64,000 nucleotides of DNA, taken from NCBI RefSeq assembly GCF_900698955.1, contig NZ_LR217720.1, positions 62,001 to 126,000 of the forward strand. Reading direction: 5' to 3'. A model generated the notes under the pieces. It ran no database searches, was not told the origin of the DNA, and saw nothing but the letters and a program-made list of their open reading frames with translations. Below, in pieces: positions 55,503 to 64,000 of the stretch (positions are counted from its first letter, which is position 1; each line of letters begins with the position of its first letter). Position numbers and translations under genes: made by a program. The stretch is from Erwinia_E haradaeae_G. Its GTDB lineage: Bacteria > Pseudomonadota > Gammaproteobacteria > Enterobacterales > Enterobacteriaceae.

Positions 55503-56348
55503 CTAGTTATATTTTATTGATACCACATTCGCTTTTTTATTTTTTAGGTGGTTTCCTAGCCAATCTGCTAGTTGACAATATTGCATAACACTTATGTTTT
55601 CTGCGCGTAATGTCGGACAAATATGCATGTTTACTAATGCTTGAGTAGGGATTAAGTGAGATAGACTATTACGCAGTGTTTTACGACGTTTGTTAAAGGC
55701 TGCGGTAGTAACTAAAGACAGAAAATACACATGGTGAGGTAATGTTTGGACATGTGTTATAGGAATTAAACGTACTATTTTAGATATTACATTAGGCGGT
55801 GGTACGAAAGATTGAGACGGAACAGTAAGTATTGGGAATATTTTGCAGTAGTATTGTGCCATAACTGATAGACGACCGTATGATTTGTTACCAGGCTTAG
55901 CGACAAGACGATTAACCACCTCTTCTTGTAACATAAAATGCATATCATGAATGATGTTGATATGTTTAAATAAATGGAATATTAACGGTGTAGAAATATT
56001 ATATGGTAGATTACCAAAAACACGTAGTAGTTGAGTTTGTTGTTTGGCAAACTGTGAAAAATCAAATTCTAGGGCATCTTGCTCGAAAACGGTAAGCTTT
56101 GTTTGTAGGAAAGAGTGATACTTGAGGCGTAAAGTGAGATCGTGATCAATTTCAATCACTGTTAGCTTATCTAGTACTCTACCTATCTTTTCTGTTAGCG
56201 CACCGAGACCAGGTCCAATTTCGATCATTACTTCACCATATTTTGGTTGAATAGCATGAATAATACTTTCTATAATACATGGATCATGTAAAAAATGTTG
56301 TCCAAAGCGTTTTCTGGCGTAGTGTCCCCGGTATGTGTGAGCAGTCAT
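55503..56348 (-). CDS. rsmA: 16S rRNA (adenine1518-N6/adenine1519-N6)-dimethyltransferase
   Basis: Also called KsgA. It dimethylates two adenines in the 3' hairpin of 16S rRNA. 281 residues from the ATG at 56348 (MTAHTYRGHYARKRFGQHFL); E. coli has 273. SAM motif EIGPGLGALTE is at 43-53 and NLPYN at 113-117, with the C-terminal RRKTLRNSL and RAENISVMQYCQLADWL. The frame continues 26 codons upstream to a TTG at 56426 that has an AAGGA-type ribosome site. The shorter start has homology but no ribosome site, so the start is uncertain. surA, pdxA and apaGH are absent. Confidence 0.93.
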   Translation of the reverse strand: MTAHTYRGHYARKRFGQHFLHDPCIIESIIHAIQPKYGEVMIEIGPGLGALTEKIGRVLDKLTVIEIDHDLTLRLKYHSFLQTKLTVFEQDALEFDFSQFAKQQTQLLRVFGNLPYNISTPLIFHLFKHINIIHDMHFMLQEEVVNRLVAKPGNKSYGRLSVMAQYYCKIFPILTVPSQSFVPPPNVISKIVRLIPITHVQTLPHHVYFLSLVTTAAFNKRRKTLRNSLSHLIPTQALVNMHICPTLRAENISVMQYCQLADWLGNHLKNKKANVVSIKYN

Positions 56349-57287
56349 AGTTATTTTAATATTAGTATGTAGTGAATAGATTACAACATGAAATACAGAT
56401 TGATATTGATTCATGTGTACATTCAAGGATATCCTTGCGTATTGCTAGAACTTAGGTTGAGTGCATTTAGGCAATCAAGATGTTAATATAGCATATTCAG
56501 TATAAGTAATTCTTACTAGCAAGCATGATGCACAAAGAGTCACGAAGGTATAAATATTCTGTAAGGATACAATGGCATCTGCCTTATATGATATTTTACT
56601 TTTTATACCAAAAAATCAGTATTCCTAACCTCGCAAAAGAATAGTGCTTTCTAAGCATATAGAAATAGTGATACTTCTATATTCTGTGATCTGCGATAGC
56701 ATAGTATTTTTAGTAATCTACATGCGTAGATATCTAAACATGCCTTGCTATGATTATTCGGGTAATGGTGGAGTTGTACCACAATGTTATATGCTATGTA
56801 ATTTTTATGGTATTTTTTATTTTTAATATCAATATATTGACCATATGATAGTATGGATGACCATGGTATATAGGTCTTCGCTTTTTAGCAAACAGATAAT
56901 TTGATATAGCATTATCATAACCTGAGAATCATTTATTTTCTTTTGAGTAGGAAACATAAATTACATATTTTTTGTAGATCAATGAAAATGATACATGTTT
57001 ATTAAGATAGATACAATGATTTAAAAACGATGATGTAACTCCGAAATATATAAAGTTTGAGAGAAATCTATCATTTGTTTTAAGTTTTTATATGAAAGTG
57101 GTTGGATATCATACTTGCAGTAGTTGGTATGTTTTAATGCTGCTAGCAAGAGAGTAATAAAATTATTTACTAGTTGATAAAGCGATAGCACTAGGAGATA
57201 ACCAGGTCATTCAGGTATATATAGATATATTGCGCATGCGTTATGGTATAGTGAACCTATTTAACAGAGAAGTTAAGATTATGTATG
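56349..57287. other. Non-coding region between rsmA and tRNA-Arg
   Basis: About 0.94 kb, AT-rich. The first 78 bases may be the 5' end of rsmA if the TTG start is used. A 60-codon open frame (56644-56826) has no similarity. Nothing else recognisable. Confidence 0.5.
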
Positions 57288-57364
57288 TGGTGCGCCCTAC
57301 AGGATTCGAACCTGTGACCTACGGCTTAGAAGGCCGGTGCTCTATCCAGCTAAGCTAAGAGCGC
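57288..57364 (-). tRNA. argU: tRNA-Arg (anticodon UCU)
   Basis: A 77-nt tRNA with acceptor GCGCUCU pairing AGGGCGC (one U-G pair), anticodon loop CUUCUAA with anticodon UCU, T arm CAGGTTCGAATCCTG, and encoded CCA. It matches E. coli argU, which reads AGA, a major Arg codon in AT-rich genomes. argU also lies near folD in E. coli. Confidence 0.95.
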
Positions 57365-59277
57365 ATATTGATGCCATGCATTATACGGTTAATAAATCAT
57401 CAGTCAACTATTTAGTATTATTATTCATGCTTTATTGCTCTGTTCTTCAATATTGACTTGTATCAATAATTGTTAATATGTAGTCTGCATCAGATTCATA
57501 GTTTTCATTATAACTCCTATTACGATTGATAAAATGCATATTTTCCATTGCATGCTTTTTAAATTTATATAAAGATGTATAAAACGTATAGTGTAAGAAA
57601 AATACTAGATGATCTTACAGAGTTATCAGTGAATATATTATTCTATGTGCTGCAATATTTATATAACATAGTATAAAGTTATAAAAACGTGTTCCTGCAT
57701 TATATTTTTATCATTTTTAGCAACTTTATTTTGTAATCAAAGAGTTACTGTGTCAGTAAAGACCACTTACATACTCATGTATTATCCGCATGTATACCAT
57801 GTGCGGTATATGATAAAATATATAATATAGTGGAAAATATGAGTTTCATGATCACAGAAGAAAGAGTCCATTGAGGGTTTGTAACATTCTAAAGTGCATA
57901 AATATCTAGAGTTTTGATTGACTTATAACTATAAGTGCTTTCTTGCCTTGATAGGATTTATAAAGATATCTGTCGAAATAGGCTATATATACATTGTATC
58001 AATGCGATGATGTTTATAGTTATATGGTATTTGTTTTAACATAATTTAATGTAGTAAGTATCAATATATTACTAAAATTTTCAGTTTCAGCAGTATTTGT
58101 AGGGTGTTAAGGCTGCAAAATACACATCTACATATAGTGTAGGATTTTATCAGTTTGTACTATTGGGTAATATCAATCTAGTCTATGCGTATAGACCATG
58201 GCATATTATATTATATCTTAAGTTAAGATATTTGGTCATTGTCAGAATTAAAATCAGACATCATTAGTGTGTGTATACGGTATAAAATATTTACTAATAG
58301 TGACATCTGCGCTACACACGTACTTTATAAGTAATAATCCCTTCTCCAGAGCTGAAATACGTTACAGTGCGTCAGTCTTATCATATAAGTTCTCATGGTA
58401 TACTATCAATAGTTTAGTTGTTGTGTTAGAAATACATAATTTAACTCATATCTGAAATAAGATTTGTATCTATTATAAAAAATAGAGGTATTTTTTTTTC
58501 GCATAGTAGAATGATGTATATCAAGCATATTATAGTATATATACTATAATGAGCGATTTTTTATCTTTTTCTGCGTTCTTATTGTCATAATGTTTCTAGA
58601 TTTAACCATAAGAAGTTTATGAAGATGTTAAATGAAAGTGATTTCATGACACGTAAATATTTATGTCATGCTATTTTAGAAGAAGAGAGAGATTTGAAAT
58701 TTATATATCATGTTTTGATATGTGGTAAGGTGTATAATATCCATGACTCAGATGCTTCTGTTACTATGTACATTCATAATATCTAGTCTTTTATCAGAGA
58801 TCATTGAGTGTTAGTAAACATATAGCATGTGTGTATTTCGAAGCGATGATCTTTAGCAGTATACAAGCATGCTGTATATGTATCTTTATGCACTAATATA
58901 TTGATGCATGTTTAGATATAACATGCGGTATGACACGAGTTTTTCAGTTTTCTGTATTTATGTTTGCTAGTACAAGAAATTAGCATCTACTATCTATTAT
59001 GTTAATATGGAAATAGAATAATAACTACTAGTATAGTGGGCGTGGTGTACTGAAATATAGATCATGTCCAAAAGGATCGCATTTCGTAATATGTTAGCAA
59101 ATAATTTTTTTATATAGTACCAGGTGTGGTCTAGATATAACGCTTATGCTATATCGTTTAATTAATATACATTGTAGTGTGTAAAACACGAAGTCATAGA
59201 AATGAAGAGTATAAAACCATTGCAATTTTATATATAATATATGATAGAGAGTATATTGTAGAAGGATACAGGATTCC
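57365..59277. other. Large non-coding desert between tRNA-Arg and folD
   Basis: About 1.9 kb. Stops in all frames; a 62-codon open frame (58267-58455) without similarity. No tRNA-like, integrase-like or long repeat sequence seen, although argU is a classic phage attachment site in E. coli (DLP12). Confidence 0.55.
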
Positions 59278-60150
59278 ATGCCTGCAAAAATAATGAATGG
59301 TACAAAGCTTGCGCAGGAAATTTTGCAAGATATCTCTAAACGCGTACAGGAACGTCTAGGCATGGGTAAACGTATCCCAGGTTTAGCTATTGTATTAGTA
59401 GGGTCAGATCCTGCTTCAAAGATTTATGTGTCTAAGAAGTGTAGTGCATCTCATAAAGTTGGTGTCACCACCCGTTTATATGATTTACCTGTAACTACTA
59501 TGCAAGTGCAATTGTTGAACTTAATTACACAATTAAACAACGATAAGAGTATTGATGGTATTTTAGTACAACTCCCTTTACCAACTACTATAGATAGAAG
59601 TGTGGTCATGGAACACATTTCACCTTGCAAAGATGTAGATGGTTTTCATCCTTATAATGTAGGTCGTTTATGTAATCGTGCACCAACTTTGCTGCGGCCA
59701 TGTACCCCTCGTGGTATTATGACTTTGCTAGAGCATTATCAACTCAATGTTTGTAGATTAAACGCGGTAGTAGTTGGAGCCTCTAATATAGTTGGTAGAC
59801 CTATGAGTCTAGAGCTATTACTGGCTGGGTGCACAACCATTATTGCACATCGTTTTACTCAAAATCTACAATATTTTGTGTCACAAGCTGACCTACTGGT
59901 TGTTGCCGTCGGCAAACCAAGATTTATCCCTGGTCACTGGATTAAATTAGGAGCCATAGTAGTTGATATAGGTATTAACCGTTTACTTAATGGTAAAATA
60001 GTTGGTGATATTGAGTTTGAGCAGGCTGCACATCGGGCGGCATGGATTACTCCGGTACCAGGCGGAGTTGGACCCATGACCATTGCTACGCTTATGCAAA
60101 ATACTTTATATGTTTGCGAGCAGAATGATAAAAATATTGATTTGTTATAA
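59278..60150 (+). CDS. folD: Bifunctional methylene-THF dehydrogenase / methenyl-THF cyclohydrolase
   Basis: Interconverts 5,10-methylene-, methenyl- and 10-formyl-tetrahydrofolate, supplying one-carbon units for purines and formyl-Met-tRNA. 290 residues (E. coli 288). Active-site Tyr50 and Lys54 are in KIYVSKK. DGILVQLPLP, KDVDGFHPYNVGRL, the Rossmann motif VVGASNIVGRPMSLELL, and the ending TPVPGGVGPMTIATL are intact. The ATG at 59278 follows AGGATTCC. Single gene after a 1.9 kb desert. Confidence 0.96.
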   Translation: MPAKIMNGTKLAQEILQDISKRVQERLGMGKRIPGLAIVLVGSDPASKIYVSKKCSASHKVGVTTRLYDLPVTTMQVQLLNLITQLNNDKSIDGILVQLPLPTTIDRSVVMEHISPCKDVDGFHPYNVGRLCNRAPTLLRPCTPRGIMTLLEHYQLNVCRLNAVVVGASNIVGRPMSLELLLAGCTTIIAHRFTQNLQYFVSQADLLVVAVGKPRFIPGHWIKLGAIVVDIGINRLLNGKIVGDIEFEQAAHRAAWITPVPGGVGPMTIATLMQNTLYVCEQNDKNIDLL

Positions 60151-61281
60151 ATACAATCAATAGAAAAAATTGTTTTTTATTTAATTCACAGAATACCAAA
60201 CTGTAATGTGTGGAAAACATAGCCGTATATTATTTATGAGACATTGATTTTGTAATGTCATTGTTTAGGAATGTTTTCTATAATATGATTCGTGCTGATG
60301 AGGGTTACCGTAATAAAAGTTGTCTTATTTCTACCATTTCCTTAGTCATGCAATAAATATTAATGTCATTTGATCGAAAAACAACCATGTGGTATGATCA
60401 GTGCAAGTTAATTGCATCTCAATAGAGATATTTAATTGATTTTTGTATAATAATACATACAGTTAAGATTATTGTAAGGGTTAGAATATAGATGTGGATT
60501 TCTTGATCGTTTGTATATGATCATTTCGCATAATCTATCGTAGGTTCTTTTCTTACTTCCGTCACCAAGATAAGACGATTATGTACTGTAATATATGAAT
60601 TCTTATTGAAGACCTCAGTGGTTATACTGAAATATTGACAATCACAGATTTCACATTACTCTTTTTATAGCTTGTGCTATCATTTTGGATCACACATAAA
60701 TCTTTTTACACAAAATACTTAAGACTATAGAACTTAAAAAATCTGAGCTTATTACGCGATGATTACTTACAGAGCTAACTTTTTGTAGGTTGAACAATAT
60801 AATATCACTGATCCATCTGTGTATGTGTTAGAGTTACATCTCTAACACTGAGTACTGATACTTAATAGTTATGATATATAGTGTAATACTTTCATACATT
60901 CCATTAGTAGTATATGTAATCGTATATACGAGCATGATATGTTAGAGTTTTCATATGGTACCTTACTATAAGCTATACAGATATTAGTTAATTGATCGTA
61001 GTTAGTTATGGGTATGTAGATTTTTGCAATAATAGTCATGCGAGCGCAAGTGTATATGTATACTTAGCTATTATTAAAAGATATGTCTGTAGTGTAGCTA
61101 CATGACCATAAATTTAATGTAAGATTAAAGATGTGTATATATATCATGGTTATTCATACATGGTAAAATAGATATAGAATGGGCATTCTATGTAAAAACA
61201 AACTGCTGATTCAAGGGCATGAAATCTGCGATGAAACGGTATGATTTCAATGTTTTCTTCTCTTTTCTTGGAAAAGTGAAG
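60151..61281. other. Intergenic region between convergent folD and alr
   Basis: 1.13 kb, AT-rich. An imperfect stem CTTC-T-CTTTTC / GAAAAG-T-GAAG (61257-61281, loop TTG) abuts the alr stop and may be its terminator, though no U-tract follows on the minus strand. A 5-bp ACAAT/ATTGT stem with T-run follows folD. tyrB, downstream of alr in E. coli, is not seen. Confidence 0.5.
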
Positions 61282-62352
61282 TTATGTTATTTTAACAGGC
61301 ACACGTGAAGATAAAGCGCACATTAGTTCGTAGCTTATAGTTCCAGATACAGAAGCTACATCATTAATCTTGACGTTATTCCCCCATAGTTCTACTAGAC
61401 TACCAATACGAGCTTGTGGGCATCTCGTTAAATCTACCGCCATCATGTCCATAGAAATGCTTCCAACAGTCTGTGTCATGCTTCCCGCGACCATTACGGG
61501 CGTGCCGGTAGGAGCATGATGTGGATAACCATCAGCATAGCCACAGGCTACGATTCCAATATACTGCGCGCGGCTAGCGCAATAGTTATTGGCATATCCT
61601 ACTTTGGATCCTGCTACAAGTTTTTGTATCGCAATAATTTTGCTATTAAGTGTCATAACAGGCATTAAACCACTACTAGCAATGTCTTTCCAATCACCAC
61701 TGGGAGAGGCACCATATAATATAATGCCAGGACGGACCCACTGACAATGTGTACGTGGATGCCACAATGTGGCAGCAGAGTTAGCCAGTGACATGGTACA
61801 ATTGAATCCATTAGAGGATTGCGCAATTCTTTGCATAGACTTCATAATATCATATATGCACTGTGCTTTAGCGAAGTGCGCCATCAGGGTAAGAGTACCA
61901 ACATTTTTTAGTGCTTTTAATTGATGCCAAACATTTCGGACATCCTTTGGTTGAAAACCAAGACGATTCATTCCACAATTCATTTTTAGATATACATCTA
62001 ATGGAGAAGATAGATGCGCTTTTTTTAATGCTTGGATTTGCCAGTGACTATGTATAATAGTGGTTAAGTGATATCGATGAAGGATTCTCAGATCGTGAGG
62101 ATGAAAAAATCCTTCTAGCAGCAAAATAGGCTTTTGAAAACCTTGTTCGCGAAGTAATAAAGCTTCATGGATGCTAAGTACGGCAAAACCATCCGTACTA
62201 CTTAGACTCTTCCAGACCCTTTTAATACCATGACCATATGCATTAGCTTTAATCACTGCCCAAAGGCGTGATCCAGAAGCTATATTGCGTACTATAGAAA
62301 GATTTGTTTGTAATGCGTTTTGATTAATTGTAGCAATAATAGGACGAGACAT
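61282..62352 (-). CDS. alr: Alanine racemase
   Basis: A PLP enzyme that makes D-alanine for peptidoglycan. 356 residues (E. coli 359). PLP Lys35 is in AVIKANAYGHG, and the catalytic Tyr253 in SKVGYANNY. CGYADGYPHHAPTGTPV and SMDMMAVDL are family blocks. The ATG at 62352 has AAGGA 7 bases upstream. Presence implies the cell wall is still made. Divergent from dnaA, an unusual neighbour pair (in E. coli alr follows dnaB). Confidence 0.95.
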   Translation of the reverse strand: MSRPIIATINQNALQTNLSIVRNIASGSRLWAVIKANAYGHGIKRVWKSLSSTDGFAVLSIHEALLLREQGFQKPILLLEGFFHPHDLRILHRYHLTTIIHSHWQIQALKKAHLSSPLDVYLKMNCGMNRLGFQPKDVRNVWHQLKALKNVGTLTLMAHFAKAQCIYDIMKSMQRIAQSSNGFNCTMSLANSAATLWHPRTHCQWVRPGIILYGASPSGDWKDIASSGLMPVMTLNSKIIAIQKLVAGSKVGYANNYCASRAQYIGIVACGYADGYPHHAPTGTPVMVAGSMTQTVGSISMDMMAVDLTRCPQARIGSLVELWGNNVKINDVASVSGTISYELMCALSSRVPVKIT

Positions 62353-62891
62353 GATCGATCCTTTCTGAATATTGTGGCGCCAAGCACTATCCTTTTGCTA
62401 AGACTGAGGATAAAAATATTAATATATTGTAGAATATAATTGGTAGCCCTGACGATTAGAGAATGGAGAATTTCTTTTATGTTTTGTTTTAGTCGATAAT
62501 GGACGTATATTGTACAATGAGAACGGATACACCTTATATTTTTATGGTTTCTAACATCGTAAATCTAAACATATATTTTTTATTAATTATTAAGTATCAT
62601 TTTTAATGATAGTCATATCACGAGAGATCATATAGTCTAATAGTAGTGGTGATACACTATATCTGTATAGTGTTTGCATTTTAAGATATCAGTTTCAATT
62701 TGTTAATACTGAAAGGTTTCTAGTGTACTATACATTATAATTTGTTTTTTAATTGGCAAGGATGCTGAATTTTTTATGAGATAAGGGAGTTAAATAAGAG
62801 GAGAGTTAATTTATCTCCACAAATCACTAATAATCATGCCATATCTCACCGAGTTTCTATATTGTGTTGAATTTTCGAAGTGGAGTCTGCC
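62353..62891. other. Divergent intergenic region between alr and dnaA
   Basis: 539 bp, AT-rich. No perfect DnaA box (TTATCCACA) in it; the nearest look-alike is TTATCTCCACA around 62811-62821. A small stem GGAGA/TCTCC (62800-62804 and 62814-62818) is present. rpmH and rnpA, usually upstream of dnaA, are absent. No evidence that this is the replication origin. Confidence 0.5.
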
Positions 62892-64000
62892 GTGTCACTT
62901 ACACTTTGGCAACAGTGTTTGGTTTGCCTAAAAGATGAACTACCTCCTACCGAATTCAGTATGTGGATACGACCATTACAAGCTGAAATTACTGATAATA
63001 CATTAGCCTTATATGCACCAAATCGTTTTGTGTTAGATTGGGTCAGGGATAAATACTTGCACAATATTAATACTCTTCTCAAAAATTTTGGTGGCGTCAA
63101 TGTGCCTTTTCTTCTTTTTGAGGTAGGCAGAAAGTCTAGTGTTACTATCAGGGAGCCATCTGTAACCAGTGTACAGGAAACTTCAAGTCATATCAGTCAC
63201 CCATCTATGAGCAGCCAAACCCGAACAAATTGGAGTGATGTTACGAAATTAACAGAGTTATCTTATCGCTCGAATGTCAATACTAGATATAACTTTGACA
63301 ACTTTGTAAATGGCAAATCGAATCAATTAGCACATATTGCTGCACAACAGGTAGCAAATAATCCTGGCGAGACGTATAATCCTCTATTTCTTTATGGCGG
63401 TACAGGCCTTGGTAAGACTCATCTCCTACATGCAGTCGGGAATGGTATTTTAGCAAAAAAATCTAATACAACTGTTATATATATGCATTCTGAGCGTTTT
63501 GTACAAGATATGGTTAACGCGTTACAGAATAATACGATTGAAGAGTTTAAATGTTATTACCGTTCAGTTAAAGCACTTCTTATTGATGACATTCAGTTTT
63601 TTGCGAATAAAGTACGCTCACAAGAAGAGTTTTTTCATACTTTTAACGCACTGTTAGATGGTAATCAACAAATAATTTTAACTGCTGATCGTTATCCCCG
63701 AGAGATTCATGGTGTAGAAGATCGTTTAAGATCACGCTTTGGATGGGGATTGGCGGTAGCTATTGATCCACCGGAACTAGAGACACGGGTAGCTATTTTA
63801 AAAAAGAAAGCGGATGAAAATAATATTTTTTTACCGAATGAGATAGCTAATTTTATTGCCAGAAGATTACGTTCTAACGGACGTGAATTAGAAGGAGCAT
63901 TAAATCGTGTTATTGCTCATGCAAAATTTACAGGTTGCACTATTACCATTGATTTTGTACGTGAAGCACTGCGTGATATACTCGTATTACAAGATAGGTT
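62892..64000 (+). CDS. dnaA: Chromosomal replication initiator protein DnaA (3' end outside window)
   Basis: An AAA+ protein that opens the replication origin. The start is GTG at 62892 with GGAG 6-7 bases upstream; GTGTCACTT and the upstream TGGAGTC closely resemble E. coli dnaA. 369 codons are visible without interruption. Domain I (about 1-85) includes EFSMWIRPLQAE, followed by a short linker. Domain III has Walker A GGTGLGKTH (169-177), Walker B LLIDDIQFF, ILTADRYPREI, and SRFGWGL. RSNGRELEGALNR has Gly for the usual Val. DNA-binding domain IV is beyond the window. Many insect endosymbionts have lost dnaA, so an intact frame is informative. Confidence 0.97.
   Translation, partial: MSLTLWQQCLVCLKDELPPTEFSMWIRPLQAEITDNTLALYAPNRFVLDWVRDKYLHNINTLLKNFGGVNVPFLLFEVGRKSSVTIREPSVTSVQETSSHISHPSMSSQTRTNWSDVTKLTELSYRSNVNTRYNFDNFVNGKSNQLAHIAAQQVANNPGETYNPLFLYGGTGLGKTHLLHAVGNGILAKKSNTTVIYMHSERFVQDMVNALQNNTIEEFKCYYRSVKALLIDDIQFFANKVRSQEEFFHTFNALLDGNQQIILTADRYPREIHGVEDRLRSRFGWGLAVAIDPPELETRVAILKKKADENNIFLPNEIANFIARRLRSNGRELEGALNRVIAHAKFTGCTITIDFVREALRDILVLQDR

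Noticed and set aside
61520..61528. Perfect DnaA box (TTATCCACA on the minus strand) near dnaA
   Set aside because: It lies inside alr coding sequence (Gly-Tyr-Pro-His codons). An equally perfect copy occurs inside nuoN at 43923-43931, and there is no cluster, so chance explains it.
1..64000. Mobile elements, prophage, CRISPR arrays, toxin-antitoxin or secretion systems
   Set aside because: Looked for transposase or integrase motifs, regularly spaced repeats and terminal inverted repeats; none found, including beside the argU tRNA.

Overview
The window looks like chromosome of a reduced, AT-rich gammaproteobacterium of the Enterobacterales, most likely an insect-restricted nutritional endosymbiont. 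Nearly every protein aligns almost end to end with its E. coli counterpart, and short gene islands keep E. coli order: fieF-pfkA, secB-gpsA-cysE, bamE, dapA-bamC-purC, nuoA-N, lepA-lepB-rnc-era, argU-folD. The islands themselves are shuffled. Identifiable genes add up to about 41 kb of the 64 kb. The rest is about twenty AT-rich deserts of 0.3-1.9 kb with almost no recognisable remnants. I saw no insertion sequence, prophage, CRISPR array, toxin system or other transferred cargo. I cannot name the genus from sequence alone.

Layout. 1-8.2 kb: 5' part of sbcB (minus, cut by the window edge), a quinone-oxidoreductase-like gene, an AI-2E-family permease, the K+/H+ antiporter cvrA, and dut. 8.4-11.5 kb: valS and tRNA-Leu(CAA). 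13.4-19.2 kb: fieF-pfkA facing cysE-gpsA-secB. 21.1-29 kb: tusA divergent from bamE, then dapA-bamC-purC and lysC. 30-45.4 kb: a complete 13-gene nuo operon (NuoC and NuoD fused, as usual in enterics) for proton-pumping NADH dehydrogenase. 45.9-47.7 kb: a shortened iscS preceded by a degenerate iscR. 49-55.1 kb: coaE, then lepA-lepB-rnc-era. 55.5-64 kb: rsmA, tRNA-Arg(UCU), folD, alr and the 5' part of dnaA.

How the genes fit together. The set covers respiration (NDH-1), glycolysis (PfkA), envelope assembly (BamC, BamE, SecB, LepB), translation (ValS, RsmA, Era, LepA, two tRNAs), cofactors (CoaE, FolD) and amino-acid supply (LysC, DapA, CysE, Alr). TusA and IscS are the first two proteins of the tRNA 2-thiouridine sulfur relay. 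IscU, IscA, HscA/B and Fdx are not beside iscS.

Most interesting observations. (1) Both lysine-inhibited entry enzymes of the lysine branch, LysC and DapA, carry substitutions at many positions of their lysine-sensing sites while keeping their catalytic residues. CysE has Ile at the position where E. coli M256I relieves cysteine inhibition. This suggests relaxed feedback, fitting a nutrient-provisioning symbiont. (2) The Isc control module is decaying: a 115-residue IscR relic without most of its cluster ligands, and an IscS lacking the C-terminal tail used to bind IscU. (3) A perfect 16-bp hairpin sits just upstream of rnc, where E. coli has its RNase III self-cleavage site. (4) The deserts hold slippage and duplication products: ten ATCTCT units, a 99-bp tandem duplication, and 19-bp and 13-bp tandem repeats. 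I did not find a convincing wholly new multi-gene system.
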